This document shows positions 20,370-32,559 of a DNA stretch of 64,000 bases, in pieces. This DNA comes from Strigamia acuminata. Its lineage: Eukaryota; Arthropoda; Chilopoda; Geophilomorpha; Linotaeniidae. The notes below the pieces were generated by a model. The model was not told where the DNA came from. It searched no databases and saw only the letters and a program-made list of their open reading frames with translations. The stretch lies in the NCBI GenBank assembly GCA_949358305.1, contig OX442314.1, positions 1,677,087 through 1,741,086 on the forward strand. Direction: 5' to 3'. The translations under genes were made by a program, and so were the position numbers. Position 1 is the stretch's first letter; every line of letters starts with the position of its first letter.

Positions 20370-20575
20370 TCAGCTGGTCAAAACAAAGTGTTTGCTGATT
20401 GTTTTATACAGTAATTAATAGCTAAAGGTTGGTTTTTCGAAAGGAACTTAAATTAACAAGCTTCAAATTGATTAAGCGCTGCCCTCGAATAAGAGCCTTG
20501 GCTAAGCAAGCAAGAATACCGTGGTGTCGTGACAATACGGTATTTGTTTGTATTTAATGTAACGAATGTCAAGCA
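20370..20575 (+). repeat. Repeat R2, shared with 50.88-51.13 kb
   Basis: CTGATTGTTTTATACAGTAATTAATAGCTAAA and neighbouring sequence recur in the same orientation at about 50,880-51,130, just upstream of the SMP gene. The function is unknown. Confidence 0.55.
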
Positions 20576-21100
20576 CATCGAAGAGAAATTGTTCGTCGAG
20601 ATGGAAGACGGAATCAAAGGTGTGTAGCTTTTAAAAACAAAAATGGTGGCATGTAATGACATTTAATTCCACTTCTAGAATTTAAAAAGTACAAGGAAAC
20701 GGAGCGCCAGATAAAAATCGCAACGGTGGAGGAAAAGAACAAACTGATGACGTGAAATTGCTGCTCATCCAAGACATGCATCAGTGCTCCGACAGACACT
20801 TGTTCTGCGCAACCGGTACTTGGCACCACGCCGAGGTGCACATCGGCCAGGAAAAGCACCAGTTCCCGTGCCTCGACCTATACTGCAAGAGCGAGTTCCC
20901 ACCGATCATGGTTCAAAACGTTTTACCGCCCGAGGTATTCTCCAACGTCGTGCGCAAGATTCAGGAGGAGGAGATCCAGCGCGCCGACATTCCGGACCTC
21001 GAATGGTGCCTGCACCACCATGCCAGACGCCAACGTCAAGATCTTCCGCTGCCTCAACCCGGAATGTCTCAAAGTGACATGCAGATTGCAAACAACTAAA
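20575..21100 (+). pseudogene. RNF216-like exon 4-5 fragment, diverged subfamily
   Basis: An exon 4 end (EEKLFVEMEDG) at about 20,590-20,625 is followed after an intron by KYKETERQIKIATVEEKNKLM at about 20,690 and a TGA. Then come RING1/IBR relics (HQCSDRHLFC, FPPIMVQNVLPPEVFSNVVR) up to 21,100. Several frameshifts are present. It is the inverted counterpart of 6,840-7,505. Confidence 0.75.
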
Positions 21101-21119
21101 CCACCTTCCGCTAAGTTGC

Positions 21120-21840
21120 AATGAGATCGATGCGCCAGATTCAGGGGTAGGAGATCCAGCGTGCCGACATCCCGGACCTCCAATCGTGTCCGCACTGCTC
21201 CTTCTTGCCTCGCCTTCTTGGCGCCCACCTGCACTTCCAGTCGATGCATCGTCGTTGTTAAGAAATTGAGGACACTTGACAAGTGAATTGAGATGAGATC
21301 AATTAACTTTTGTGACTCATCAATCATTAACTCACCTTCCGTTCTCGAAATGTGCGTAGTCCTTGATGGCCTCGCGACACACGTGGCCGCCCGTGTACGT
21401 CATCCAGTTGCAGCCATGTTGTTGTCCGTCATCTGCACTTCAGGTTTCTCCTCGATCTCGTCGCAGCGCAGCGGGAGGTGGTTCGCTTCCTTGCACAATC
21501 TTCATTTACAAACGAAATTAGCATTTTCTTTTCTTTTTTCTTTTTACGTCACCTGCACGTCACTTTGAGACATTCCGTGTTGAGGCAGCGAAAGATCCTG
21601 AGGTTCGCGTCCGGAATGATGGCGCAGAACGAGCCGTGAGGACACGACTCGAGGTCCGGGATGTCGGTGCGCCGGATCTCCTCCTCCTGCATCGTGCGTA
21701 CGACGTTAGAAAACACATTGGGCGGTAAAACATTCCGCAGCACGATGGGCGGGAAGTCGCTTTCGCAATACAGGTCGAGGCACGGGAACTGGCCGATGTG
21801 CATCTCTGCATCTCTGCCGAATAAGTGGGCGTCCGAGCAC
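21120..21840 (-). pseudogene. RNF216-like RING1/IBR fragment
   Basis: Read from 21,840 down: RING1 remnant (CSDAHLFG), PPIVLRNVLPPNVFSNVVRT, then SCPHGSFCAIIPDANL and ECLKVTCR with the family donor at about 21,549. An exon 6 relic at 21,505-21,345 has lost most of RING2, and an exon 7 start follows near 21,250. The Cys of CPHC-S is kept, but a following Cys is Gly (PHGSFC). It is the inverted counterpart of 6,181-6,830. Confidence 0.78.
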
Positions 21841-21934
21841 TGCAGAAATCGATGTATTTTAAGTGCCAGTTATTAAATTAATCCGAAGTTTAAATAATTA
21901 CTCAGAAATACCTAAATCAATTTGCTGCTATCAA

Positions 21935-22165
21935 ATTAAATCAATAAAACCGCCGGTTTTATTGATTTAATCTCGTGAGCTTTTTAAACAGAAGCCGAAA
22001 GGCTCTTAGCGCTTTTCGTCCGACATTCGAAAATGAAAGCCGAAACTTACATTGCTCGATGAGATGAATTTGAAATTTCACGCGCTGAACTCGCGCTGTT
22101 GTGTTTGATTTGTCTTTGTTAATACAAAGTTGAATTTTGTCGGCAGATGGACCGCTAGACGGAGA
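21935..22165 (-). repeat. Dispersed repeat R1, partial copy d
   Basis: It includes a perfect 35-bp palindrome (21,936-21,970): 17-bp arms TTAAATCAATAAAACCG around one C. It then follows R1 to about 22,165, where similarity stops. Confidence 0.65.
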
Positions 22166-22684
22166 TAGGAGCAGTTCGTCCTCGGAAAAGCAATTGCACG
22201 TCATCATACGCAAAGGCTTCATCACGAAGGCGTGGACTTGATTTATTTTTTGTCTTAAAAACTGGTCATCGGATAGGATGAGCGGGCTGGCTAGTAGAGA
22301 AAATACAAAAATTTTAACGAAGTTAATATGATGATAGTTTTCCCGATAAGTGAAAAATTAGATTTTATTTACTGTCTAGAAAATTGTGAGTGTTTACACG
22401 GCGTTAGTTTACTTACGGTAATTACCCCTAATGCACTAACAGGAACACCAAAATGGCTCTCGATCTACTTCAATTCAGGCCTTAAACCAACCAAAATCGA
22501 ATTTAGAAAGTTGAAATTCAAGCACCTCAAAAATGAAGGAATTCTCGACAATTCTTGAAACAATTTTATAAATTTGATAAAAAGAGAAAAAAAATAAAAA
22601 CACAATAAGAAAACGATTTTCTTTATGTCTACACAAGTATACACGAAGACCAATGAATTTCCAAGAATAAAAAATAATAATTAA
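22166..22684. other. Spacer downstream of gene B
   Basis: This is AT-rich sequence between the inverted-duplication arm and the gene B 3' end. Short open frames carry no recognisable motif. Confidence 0.35.
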
Positions 22685-22831
22685 TTATTGCTTTTTGTTC
22701 AATTCCTTTCCGCGACCACGACGACGACGTGACCTCGGCGCAAGTAGTCCAAAAAGGTCGGGGTTTGGCGCAGGTTGTCTAAAGAGAGAAGGGTCGGGCG
22801 CAGGTACTACCGGCTGGGGCCTCGGTGCAGG
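22685..22831 (-). pseudogene. Stranded C-terminal tail of gene B
   Basis: In frame after the TGA, 48 codons read PAPRPQPVVPAP, then PNPDLFGLLAPRSRRRRGRG and stop at 22,685. The parallel tail at 10,745-10,956 lacks the TGA. A weak intron (GTGGTG to CTCTTTAG) could bypass the stop in phase, so the tail may still be used. Confidence 0.5.
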
Positions 22832-25473
22832 TCACCACAAATTAAAGGGCCAAGGCAAGTTGAATGGCAAGGCACCCGGCGCACGCTGTTGCTGGTTGGG
22901 GAAGACGATCTGTCCTTGCTCGTTAAGCCTGGGCATTTCGCCGTGCGCGTACGCTTGCTGCTGCCTCTGCACGGCCTCGAACGGCGTTTGGGCCGGGTCG
23001 TGCCTCAGCTCCGACGTCCGCGCTTCCGGGTGCGTCTCTAGGTAGTCTTGCTTCGCCTTCTTGGCGCCCTCCTGCACCTCCAGCCGATGCAGTTCATCGT
23101 CGTTAGAGAATAGAGGACACCTGATAATAATTGAAATGAGATTGATTCACTTTTGTGAATCCTTAACTCACCTTCCGTCGCCGAAATGACTGTAGCCCCA
23201 GACGGTTTTGCGACACAGGTAGCAGAATTGTTGACCGCACGTGCACGTCATCTTGTTGCAGCCGTCCTCTTTGATGATGCGCCGCTTGCATTTGGGACAC
23301 GTGCGCACCAACGCGTCCGTCATGTGGCTCTCGACGTACGTGCGGAACTGCACTTCGGATTTCTGCTCGTCGCAGCCCAGCGGGAGGTGGTTCAGCTGCT
23401 TGCACGATCTTCATTTACAAATTACATTAACGTTGCAAACCAAACCAGCTTTTTGTTTACTCTTTTTTCATTGTTACGTCACCTGCAAGTGACTTTGAGA
23501 CATTCCGGGTTAAGGCAGCGGAAGATTTTGAGGTTCGCGTCCGGAATGATGGCGCAGAACGAGCAGTGAGGACACGACTCGAGATCCGGGATGTCTGCGC
23601 GCCGGATCTCCTCCTCCTGCATCTTGCGCACGACGTTGGAGAACATGTTGGGCGGCAACACATCCTGCAGAACGATGGGCGGGAAGGCGCTCTCGCAGTA
23701 CGGGTCGATGCACGGGAACTCGTACTTGCCCAGGCCGATGTGCATCTCTGCCTGACGCCGTACGCACGTCCTGCAGAACAGGTGTCCGTCCGTGCATTGC
23801 AGCATATCCTCCAAGAGCACTTGGTCCTCGAAGCAGCAACTGCACTCCATCAGTTCGTCGTTTGCCTTCGCCACTTCGATTTTACTTAGACGTTCCGCTT
23901 CCTTGTCCTTCTTGTATTCTAGAAAAGGAATGACATGTATTTACACAACACGAGTTTTGCTTTTTAAACTGTACGAATGATCCTGTCTTCCATTTCGATG
24001 AACAACTTCTCTTTATAGAAGAGTTCGTCGATCGTTATCGGCATGGGAACGCGTTGAGTCGGAAACTTCTTTGTCCTCACGGTCTTTTTCGTCTTCTTGG
24101 CGAGCGGTTCTGCATTAATTGAATTAATCGATTAAGTTTATTACTTATTGATTGATTAAATTAATTGATTAAATCACCTTCTGTTTGGGAGACGTTCCAG
24201 GTGGCATTCAACTCCTTTACGACCGGCGTGAGGTGGAAACGGTGTTTATGCATCACTTTCAACAAATCGGCGTGGAACGCGTATTTAAACTGGTTTTGGA
24301 GGTAGCGATCGACGTGGTGTCTGTACGATACACTCGTGGGTCTGTCCTCGTTGTTGAAAAAGTTCTCCGCGTCTGGGAACATCTCCAAGAACTCCTCGAC
24401 GCTGAAATCGCTGCCAAACAAACAGCAAAATCATTGAGAAAAATTAATAAAAATCTTCTTTTGTGTCATAAAAATATTTCGAATGCATAAAACAACGAGC
24501 AAACCTTTCCACAATTTTCCGTTTTGTCGCCGCTCGTCTAACTTCCGCCAACTTCGGATAATTCCGGTTGTCCATCCACCCGTAGACCGTCGAGTTGATG
24601 TAATTCACATCGTCCGCCCATTTCTCGACGAAATTCCGCAGGTATTCGGGATCGGCGTCCGGGAAAAGCTCTAAAATCGATCTGACTTTCTCCATCGTCA
24701 TCGATTCGGCCGAAGTCGCCGCCCCATCATTCCCGACGCTCCGAACGTCATTTGCCGCAGGAAACGGCGCCGGCCCGTTCATTCCGAGCAACTCGCCGAT
24801 CACGATGCGTACTCGGTCCGGATTCGCGTGGAACGCCTCCAAATACGCGAGGATCTCCTCCCGGCTCTTGTTCCGAACGACTTTGCTAACCACCTCCACA
24901 TCGTTCAGCAATTCGTCGTATTTGTCCGCTTTCTGTTCTTTCGGGATATTCAACGGCGTTTCTTCGGGTTCCTTTTGCCATTTGGCGATCATACGATCGA
25001 TCACGATGTCCGTCCTGTTGGCATTCGCGCTCACTGGTTCAAGCAACGCATAAACCTCGTTCGGATCTACTATGAAATCCGAATAGAGTTCGCGAAGCTT
25101 GTTAACGATCAAAGCTACTTCCTATATTTAAATTAAATCCCTTTTAATTATTTTATTTGATAGTTTGGATTAATTTACGATGAAATACTTCCGTGATGTC
25201 GATTTCAGCTTCTGGCGCGGGCGCAACGGCGATCGAGCCAGGAATGTTCGGACGATCCGCAATGCCGTCGTCGTCGTCGCCGTTTTCTTTAATTGCGTAG
25301 TGTGGCGCGGGCGGAACTGCGATCATCCCGGGAATGTACGGAATGTCGTCGTCTTCGTCGTCATTGTCATCGTCGTCGTTTGTGATGTCGTTTTCAGCTT
25401 CTGATACGGGCGCAACGGCGATCTTGCCGGCAGTGTTCGGACGATCCTCATTGCCGTCGCCGTCGTTGTTCAT
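22832..25473 (-). CDS. RNF216/TRIAD3-like RBR E3 ubiquitin ligase, gene B
   Basis: Exons 25473-25189, 25121-24505, 24410-24178, 24109-23975, 23918-23483, 23408-23172 and 23120-22832 join in phase (743 residues). The order matches gene A: acidic exon 1 with three PGMIAV-type motifs, three CUE-like segments, FLEMFPDAENFF region, basic linker, RING1 (CSCCFEDQ), IBR, and RING2 with EDGCNKMTCTCG holding the expected catalytic Cys. B is the most diverged of the four and has no LTR in intron 3. An upstream ATG (about 25,522), matching the start of the other copies, goes out of frame after about 20 codons, so the start at 25,473 is chosen. The stop at 22,832-22,834 is TGA where the fragment at 10.8 kb has CGA; an open, Arg-rich tail continues in frame to 22,685. 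It may still be an active, shorter ligase. Confidence 0.8.
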
Positions 25474-25599
25474 CGTCGTTGCTGTGGCGGGATTTTAAGA
25501 ATTCATCTTTTTTCATCGATTTTTATGATTAAATTAAGAAATCGATGTGCCAGTTATTTATTGATATTCATAACGGCTCAACTATGTGAAAAAAAAAAC

Positions 25600-25985
25600 G
25601 GGAAAAAGACTCCGAAAGGCTCTTAGCCCTTTTCGTCAGACATTCGAAAATAAAAGCCGAAACTTGCACGGCTCATGAGATGATTTTGAAATTTCACGCG
25701 CTGAACTCGCGCCGTTGTGTTTGATTTTTGTTTGTTTGTTGATACAAAGTTGAATTTCGTCGGCAGATGGATCGACGGAGATCGATCGGTCCCAACCATT
25801 CGACCAACAAAAACGAAATGCGCCTCCATTTTTCCAGTCGAAGATAAAAACCAAACGGCTTTCTCGAACTCCGTGAAACACAGAGCCACATAACATAAAC
25901 AAATGCATTTTAAAACACCAATTTTGTAATCAATTTTTCTTTATTTAACATATGTTTACATTGTTTATTTGCAATGTTGCTAACC
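25600..25985 (-). repeat. Dispersed repeat R1, copy e
   Basis: A near-full minus-strand copy of R1 lies about 130 bp upstream of the gene B start. At its far end CATATGTTTACATTGTTTAT extends similarity to the flank at 8,040. Confidence 0.6.
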
Positions 25986-26627
25986 TGTTAATGTTTCTGG
26001 TGGTGCCCAGTAAAAAAATAATTGCAAAAATGTATGAAAATGATTCTAATTTCTGACTATTTCATTTTTATGTTAAAATTTAACCAATTTGTTGTTTGCA
26101 AAAGATGCGTGACAAAATTAATTGAGATTGAATGTGAAATTAGTGAGTAAACTATGGAAATGTCATGAATTATTTTTTTTAATTTTAATTTTTTGATCTT
26201 ATTATTTTGCATGATCCTACTCATTGGCGCAACATCCCTCATTTTTTTATTCATTGTGTGATGCAGTGTAGTATCAAGGGGGCGTTTTCATTTTTAATTC
26301 AATTTAACGCGGTTTTTGTCCGTCATTTTCAACCAAGTCGGAAATTTTTCCAGTCGAAAGGAATGCTTGTCGAAAATTTTCCTGATAAAAAATAATGCGG
26401 TTGTAGTAAAAAATATTACTGGTCGGAAAATTCGGAAAAAATCAGAAAAAATCTAATGAAAATCCTGGTTGAAAAGAGTCTAGTTTCTCCAAAAGTAAAA
26501 AATATTTGTCTTCTTCTTCCTCTCTTCCTAGAGAAACACAAAAGAATTAAAACTCAATGAACAGAAAAGAAAACGTTGAATTTCAGGCTACTCAATTCTT
26601 TAAATAATTTTATCACATTTCAGTCCT
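25986..26627. other. AT-rich intergenic region
   Basis: I see no gene, only low-complexity AT-rich sequence with short open frames. Confidence 0.35.
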
Positions 26628-26745
26628 GTCTCGCCTCCTTTCGGCTCTCCTGCACTTCCAGCCGATGCAGTTCATCGTCGACACCTGACAAGTGCGATCG
26701 ATTAACTTTTGTGACTCATCAATCATTAACTCGCCTTCCTTTCCT
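26628..26745 (-). pseudogene. RNF216-like exon 6/7 junction fragment
   Basis: The minus strand carries the intron start GGCGAGTTAATGATTGATGA and, after TGTCAG, an exon 7 start (DDELHRLEVQESR-like). Nothing else of the gene is attached. Confidence 0.6.
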
Positions 26746-27081
26746 TGTTTTTGCTTGAAACTTATTTCGAATCTATTATTCTGTCCTGTATAAAAACGAT
26801 TCAAAATGAACACAGCAGTGTGTTTAATAAAGCTGAGGTCAGATGATACTACGATCGTAACAATGGTTGTGAAATATGTTTAAACTGGGCGATCCAAAAT
26901 GGATTTTATTTTTATGTTTTCACCATTGAATTCGGTATTGCAACAATACTTGCATAAAATAATGTTGAGCTGCTAAGCTGGAGTCGCCTGGCAACCTCAA
27001 ACCGCTCGTTTTTGTTCAAAATCCGTGAAATCGTTCCACGAATAATAATAATGAAAATAATAACAATAGTTTTGCAACTAA
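26746..27081 (+). promoter_or_regulatory. Conserved upstream segment, separated from gene C by the BEL element
   Basis: This segment matches the sequence upstream of gene D (about 60,185-59,930, minus strand), including CCTGTATAAAAACGATTCA with a TATAAAAA box (26,789-26,796), a gag-like GGTCAGATGAT stretch, GAAATATGTTTAAACT and TTCCACGAATAATAATAAT. In gene D it lies about 330-580 bp before the ATG. For gene C the BEL insertion at 27,087 puts about 13.3 kb between it and the rest of the upstream region. Confidence 0.5.
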
Positions 27082-27086
27082 CTAAT

Positions 27087-27577
27087 TGTTAAACTTGAAG
27101 TAAATAAAAAGATATTCAAAGTTTACCAATCAATTTCTAAAGTCCTTGACTACAAGTGGATGTAACAGTTGAAAATCGCGTTGAAGTCCAAGATGGCGTT
27201 GGAGTATAAAGGAACACGACCACACAGTTTTAGTTGAAAAAGTACACTGAGTTTATTCTATTCATAAAAGGAAAAGGAAATGCAAATGACACGGTTCACA
27301 GAACCAATCACAAGCATCCGTAAGATAGGGGAATGACGTGTTCAGGTGGAGGAATGCAAACGGATTAAAAAGGATTAACAATTTGAGATTCCAATAAAAA
27401 TGAACAGGTCAGAACATACAAATGAAAGTAAAAGACATATTATAACAAATTAGCAAAATCACAAATTCAATATCAAATTCTCGAACAAAAAATGGAAATA
27501 CAAAGTAACAATATAAATTCAACAATATTAATACGACTCAAATAACAATTCACACGTAAAATCATCCGATTTTCACA
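27087..27577 (-). repeat. BEL 3' LTR
   Basis: The 491-bp LTR is paired with 39,851-40,341. The pol stop codon (27,573-27,575) lies inside it. Confidence 0.9.
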
Positions 27578-30500
27578 CTGCCGGGCGGGGATCGATTGAC
27601 TCCACTTCTAAGCGTACGAGACGTTGTATCGGTCGGCGCAAATGTTCTCCATTGGCAAGCGCCATTTCACACGATCTGATTTTATTATCTCGACCCCGCT
27701 TAACTTCGACCACTCGACCCATCTTCCATTTTAGACGTGGTTTAAATGGCTCTTCAATTATGACGACGTCGTTCAACTGGAGTTCTCGCACGCCTGGTTT
27801 GCCCGTTTGAATTTTTAGATCCGTCAAATATTCCCGAGACCAACGATTCCAGAATGAGAGCAATACGCGTTGTTGGTAGCGCCATTGTCGAATAAACTGC
27901 TTCTGCGTCGGTTCGAGGCTGTTTGTTGCTCCTGAGTCGGGCAGGTGAGTCAACATTACGCCGGTCAAAAAGTGTGCGGGTGTGAGCGGTTCAATTTCGT
28001 CCGGATTGTCGTAAACATAGGTGATCGGTCTGCGATTAATGACTGCTTCAGTCTGCACAAGAAAAGTCCCAAGTTGATAGAAGTTCAAGTGCGCCGAACC
28101 GATAGCTTTCCTTAAACACCTCTTGACCGTCTGCACCATCCTCTCCCAGAACCCGCCCCACCACGGTCCATTCTCGACGATGAATCTCCACTCGATCCCT
28201 TTTTGGGCCAAATAATTTCGAAATGTCTCGTCCTTCGTATGGTTTAAGAGTGAAGCTAGCTCTTTGTGGGCGCGGTGGAACGTGGTCCCGTTGTCACTAT
28301 ATATTATTTTCGGTAGTCCCCTGCGACCAATGAAGCGCTCAAACGCTCCCAAAAAGTCCGTAGTTGCTAGTGAGGGCACCAATTCCAAGTGGACTGCTCG
28401 AATGGTTGCACAAGTAAATACAGCTACATACGATTTAGTTTTCCGTCCTTTTACTATTATTGGCCCCGCAAAATCGACACCGGTGACTGCAAACGGTTGA
28501 GTTTTTGACGTCCTGTCGGCTGGGAGGGCGCCTGGCACTTCTCGCATCAGACGGCCGTTGATTCTTTTGCAGACGACGCATCGTTCCAACATCGTCTTCA
28601 AGGTCCTCCTTGCGGATGGTGTCCAGTAGTTTTCTCGAAATTTGGATAGCGTGGATGTCAGTCCGCAATGGAGGACCTGCAAATGTGAAAAATGCAAAAT
28701 TAGTTCTGTAAGTTTGTGTTTAGGTGGCAAAATCAAAGGTTGAGTGGCAGTAGGCAAATCTCGCGATTCATGCAGTCTGTTTCGCAGCTCGATTAATCCC
28801 ATTTCGTTTAGTCGTGGATTCAGGTCCCGTAGCTTTGATTCTCCATGAACTGGTCTGCCATTCCTCATTCTTTCGATTTCTCGGCCATAAACTTCCGTTT
28901 GCGCAATTTTAATCAAACTGAATTTCGCGCGTGTCAGCTCGGCTGCTTTCAATGGGCCTCGATCTCGTCGACTGGCGTCTGTTTGCCGTTTCCCAGCGTT
29001 GTCTGCGAACCTGAAAACCCATGCCAGCGTTCGGATTGCCTTTGACAGCGATCCAAACCTGTCAAACGGAAAAATATTAGTGGTTGTTTGCACTGCTTCG
29101 ACGTGAATTTCTGCAATTTCTTCATCGTCTTGCTCTTCGACCGTTTCTGACGGCACTTTCGGCCATTCTTGGCGACTTCCGCGCAACCAGTCCGGCCCTT
29201 GCCACCAAAGTTGGTCGGATATCATGGCTTCCGCGTCCATCCCCCTCGTCAGACGGTCAGCTGGATTCTCTATTCCAGGCACGTGATTCCATTCTTCCAC
29301 TCTCGATTTTTCTCTTATCTCCAAGACCCGATTGTGAACGAAGGTTGGCGGTCGTTTGGACGTATTCTTGATCCAGTGAAGGCATATCTGCAAATCTGTC
29401 CAAAAAAACATTTCACTTGGTGTCACCAACTCCTTAATTTGGTCGGAGAGGCGCACAGCAATCAATGCTCCCATGAGTTCGAGTTTTGGTAATGTTAGTG
29501 GTTTGACAGGAGCAACACGACACTTTGAAATTATAAAGGAGGTTTCGATTAAATCACCAGTACTGTTCTGTATATAGGCCACTGCCCCGTATGCCTTCGG
29601 ACTTGCGTCGCAAAATATGTGCACTTCGCACTGGTCGAACTCGTCCAATCCTAGCCAACGTGGAAGTTGAATGTATTTTAGCGTGGGAATTTGGTTTGTC
29701 CATTTTTTCCAGTCAGTGAGCAATTCGTTGCCCAATTCGTCGTCCCATGGCAGGTTCTTGAGCCACAGGGATTGGAAGAACATTCGTGCAGTTACCGTGA
29801 ATGGTGTGGCAAATCCTAAAGGGTCGAATATTTGAGACGTTATTTTTATTACTTCCCTTTTCGTTGTTTTCTTGCAAGGCGGGCAATTTTCCTCAACCGC
29901 CAGGCCCAATTCGTCCGAGTTTGGGTTCCACTTGACTCCCAACACTTTGGTTTCTTCATCCGACATCAACTGTGAGTCAGTGGGATTTTCCTCGCGAAAT
30001 TTGGCTCTTAGTTCTGGTGAATTGGTTTGCCACTTGGCGAGTTCCATGCCGGCTGCTACAAAAATCAGATTAGATTGTTGGAATGTTACCAGTGCTTCAG
30101 CGTCGTTTTTGAGCGAAGAGATGAAGTCGTCCACGTATAGATATCGCAGCAGTAACTTCACAGTTTCGGGGTATTGTTTCTCGAACTTGCGCAGATGGTG
30201 TCGAATGGTCGCGCTCAACAAAAATGGGCTTGGTGTAGCGCCAAACAATACTCGAGTCTGTCGCAGTATTTTCAACAGTGCTTTTCCTACACCGTCCCAG
30301 TGTTCATCAATCCAGAAGAATCTTGTTGCGTCGCGGTCCTTCAAGGCGATTTCGATCATGTGAAACGCCTTTTTGATGTCTCCCACAATGGCCACTCTTC
30401 CGAGACGAAATCCCAACAGCACAAATATTAATGACGGCAAAAAATTGATACCTTTCGACAAGCAGTCGTTCAAGGAGAGATGTCCCTTTCGATGTGAAGA

Positions 30501-30989
30501 TGCATCAAATACCACTCTCAATTTCGTGGTTACGCGTTCTTCTTTGATGACTGGGCTGTGTGGCATGTAGTAAATGGGTCCTGTTGCCGTTTGATTCGGA
30601 ATTTCTTCAACAATGCCTGTTTTCAGTTGTTCGTCGATGACTTTCTTGTATTCCAAATACAGGTTGGGTTGTTTTCTGAAACGACGGATTAGTGACATGA
30701 TACGTTGCTCGGCGCCTCGATAGTTGTCGTCCAGCTCGTTGCTATTCACAATCCACGGCAGCTCCACTGAATAATTCGATCCCGTCCACTTGATTGCCTT
30801 TTCGAACTTTTCCAACGTTTCAGCGTCGTCGTTCGTTTCGACCGACTCGTGGCGGACTCCGATCGGTTCCAGCTCCCACATCCGGCGCAAAAGATCATCT
30901 GTTGATGGGGTAAGTGTTATTTTGTTAATTCTCACCGGTGCAGCAATGACTCGTTCCGTTTGTAGTCTGTCCGTGTAATGTCCAACCAA
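27573..30989 (-). CDS. BEL/Pao pol: reverse transcriptase, RNase H, integrase
   Basis: An open frame of 1138 codons. The reverse transcriptase has the YVDDF active-site motif. RNase H follows ([14 protein letters not shown]), then a zinc-binding segment and an integrase core ([30 protein letters not shown]). The C-terminal part (LNDVVIIEE) is the small BEL integrase tail domain. It overlaps the gag/protease frame by 65 bases and is in the +1 frame relative to it. BEL elements usually have one continuous gag-pol frame, so this is either a frameshift site or a one-base indel. No internal stops are present, so it may have been active recently. Confidence 0.9.
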   Translation of the reverse strand: MVGHYTDRLQTERVIAAPVRINKITLTPSTDDLLRRMWELEPIGVRHESVETNDDAETLEKFEKAIKWTGSNYSVELPWIVNSNELDDNYRGAEQRIMSLIRRFRKQPNLYLEYKKVIDEQLKTGIVEEIPNQTATGPIYYMPHSPVIKEERVTTKLRVVFDASSHRKGHLSLNDCLSKGINFLPSLIFVLLGFRLGRVAIVGDIKKAFHMIEIALKDRDATRFFWIDEHWDGVGKALLKILRQTRVLFGATPSPFLLSATIRHHLRKFEKQYPETVKLLLRYLYVDDFISSLKNDAEALVTFQQSNLIFVAAGMELAKWQTNSPELRAKFREENPTDSQLMSDEETKVLGVKWNPNSDELGLAVEENCPPCKKTTKREVIKITSQIFDPLGFATPFTVTARMFFQSLWLKNLPWDDELGNELLTDWKKWTNQIPTLKYIQLPRWLGLDEFDQCEVHIFCDASPKAYGAVAYIQNSTGDLIETSFIISKCRVAPVKPLTLPKLELMGALIAVRLSDQIKELVTPSEMFFWTDLQICLHWIKNTSKRPPTFVHNRVLEIREKSRVEEWNHVPGIENPADRLTRGMDAEAMISDQLWWQGPDWLRGSRQEWPKVPSETVEEQDDEEIAEIHVEAVQTTTNIFPFDRFGSLSKAIRTLAWVFRFADNAGKRQTDASRRDRGPLKAAELTRAKFSLIKIAQTEVYGREIERMRNGRPVHGESKLRDLNPRLNEMGLIELRNRLHESRDLPTATQPLILPPKHKLTELILHFSHLQVLHCGLTSTLSKFRENYWTPSARRTLKTMLERCVVCKRINGRLMREVPGALPADRTSKTQPFAVTGVDFAGPIIVKGRKTKSYVAVFTCATIRAVHLELVPSLATTDFLGAFERFIGRRGLPKIIYSDNGTTFHRAHKELASLLNHTKDETFRNYLAQKGIEWRFIVENGPWWGGFWERMVQTVKRCLRKAIGSAHLNFYQLGTFLVQTEAVINRRPITYVYDNPDEIEPLTPAHFLTGVMLTHLPDSGATNSLEPTQKQFIRQWRYQQRVLLSFWNRWSREYLTDLKIQTGKPGVRELQLNDVVIIEEPFKPRLKWKMGRVVEVKRGRDNKIRSCEMALANGEHLRRPIQRLVRLEVESIDPRPAV

Positions 30990-32559
30990 ATTTCGTTTTT
31001 ACTGCAATTAAGTTTTCTTCCAAAAATTCTGTTTGTCCAGTCATCACTCGCCAGTAATGGTCCACTCCAATTAGCAGGTCCACTTCCTTCGAATGCAACG
31101 CAACTTGCTTGCAGGCCACTTCGATTTTTCTTCGTTGTAGTTCCGCTTTGAGTTGTTTGTTCGGTTGTTCTCCAGGAGTGGACGTGACGTGGTCAGCTTC
31201 GATGGCTTCAATTGTGACTGCTGGCGACTTCGAGTTGGCGGGGCTGAGGACTAACTCGACTCTGTTGCGAACTTCTGATCTGGGCTCTTGCCCAAACACG
31301 GCCAAATTTATCGTTTCAGTGCCTAAAATTCTCAAATTCAGTTTTTTAGTCAACTCAGAGCGTATGAAGGTACGTTGGGCTCTCCCATCGATATAGCACA
31401 CTCCCAAAGCTGAGTGCGTTGGTCCGGCCATCTTCACCATCTGCACCATCAAAAATTCGGACTTGGGTGGACAGGTGGTAACGACTGCGTTGGTGTGGGT
31501 GATTCCCTCGCCGGTTTCTGTAGCTTTTGGTGTGTCGCACACGTGGGTGTGATGCGCTCCCTCGCAGCTGTAACATTTCATGCGAGTCCTGCATTCTTCA
31601 GTTTTGTGGGGCACTTTCCCCAAGCATCTCATGCAAATTCCTTTTTTCTGCAGTCTTTTACGTCTCTCCTCCATCGTGAGCGGGCATCTTTTCCGATTGT
31701 GTTCTGTGGAATCGCAAAATTGACATTTCATTATTAATACTGACAGTTGCGACGCCGATCCCGATCGAGGTTCCTTTTCTTTTCGACTAAATCGTCCTTT
31801 GTTGGGGGGATTGTTGTCCGACGTTTTGTTGTGAGACGTTTCTGGCTTCGATTGGGTTTTTAGCATGTCGTATTTGGCGTGTTTAGCTATGTGATCACTC
31901 AACCAGTCCATCAACCTTGCTATCGACCTCTCTCCGTCGCAGTCTTTGTCATATTCCATGATTATACTGCGCGGAACAGCCGACGACAGCACGGGGAAAA
32001 TGGTCCGCTGTATTTCTGCCAAAGGCACGTCAATGTTGGCTAAATTTTCTATGTTAACTTCCGCGTGTCTGTGGAGTTTTTGTAAACCCATTCGATCTCG
32101 CTCGCTGCTAACAGATGGTAAATTTATGAGGTTAGACAGGTATTTATTTTCGAGTACGATTTTATCGCCGTATTTCTTCTGCAGACGTGCGATTGCGACG
32201 GTGTAATTTCCTGCGGTGATTTCGAGTGCTTTTATATCGTCGAGCGCCTCTCCAACCAGGTAATTTCTTAAATATAAAAGTTTATTTGTTCCGTCCAGTT
32301 GCTCGTCGTCGCCGACTTGGATCGAAAACGTTTTCCAAAACCCTCCCCATTCTTCTGGCTTACGTCCGTCAAACTTAGGTATTTCAAGTGGCTTACGTTT
32401 GATGAATGGTTGACCGTTCGTCGGTGTTGCGCGTGGTGTTGCTGCCGTCACTGCTGCGGTAATAGCCGCCGCTAGCGTCTCGATGTCCGCCGGTTGCGCG
32501 TCCGCGTTCGGTCGTATGTTCTGGGGTAAATTAGGTGGGTAATTCATTTGAGTGTACCT
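30925..32559 (-). CDS. BEL/Pao gag and protease, 3' part
   Basis: The frame carries a gag region ([20 protein letters not shown]), three Cys/His knuckle-type motifs ([42 protein letters not shown]) and a retropepsin-like segment at [11 protein letters not shown], where most elements have Asp-Ser/Thr-Gly; the second Gly position is Arg here, so the protease may be impaired. The true gag N-terminus is at 39,792-39,506, on the other side of the Copia insertion; the frame is continuous across the two halves if the insertion and one TACCT copy are ignored. Confidence 0.85.
   Translation of the reverse strand, partial: RYTQMNYPPNLPQNIRPNADAQPADIETLAAAITAAVTAATPRATPTNGQPFIKRKPLEIPKFDGRKPEEWGGFWKTFSIQVGDDEQLDGTNKLLYLRNYLVGEALDDIKALEITAGNYTVAIARLQKKYGDKIVLENKYLSNLINLPSVSSERDRMGLQKLHRHAEVNIENLANIDVPLAEIQRTIFPVLSSAVPRSIIMEYDKDCDGERSIARLMDWLSDHIAKHAKYDMLKTQSKPETSHNKTSDNNPPNKGRFSRKEKEPRSGSASQLSVLIMKCQFCDSTEHNRKRCPLTMEERRKRLQKKGICMRCLGKVPHKTEECRTRMKCYSCEGAHHTHVCDTPKATETGEGITHTNAVVTTCPPKSEFLMVQMVKMAGPTHSALGVCYIDGRAQRTFIRSELTKKLNLRILGTETINLAVFGQEPRSEVRNRVELVLSPANSKSPAVTIEAIEADHVTSTPGEQPNKQLKAELQRRKIEVACKQVALHSKEVDLLIGVDHYWRVMTGQTEFLEENLIAVKTKFGWTLHGQTTNGTSHCCTGEN

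Noticed and set aside
25281-25404. Val-rich plus-strand frames (VVVVAVFFNCVVWRGRN) opposite exon 1 of the RNF216-like genes
   Set aside because: Antisense of Asp-rich codon runs (GAC/GTC); no independent evidence for coding.
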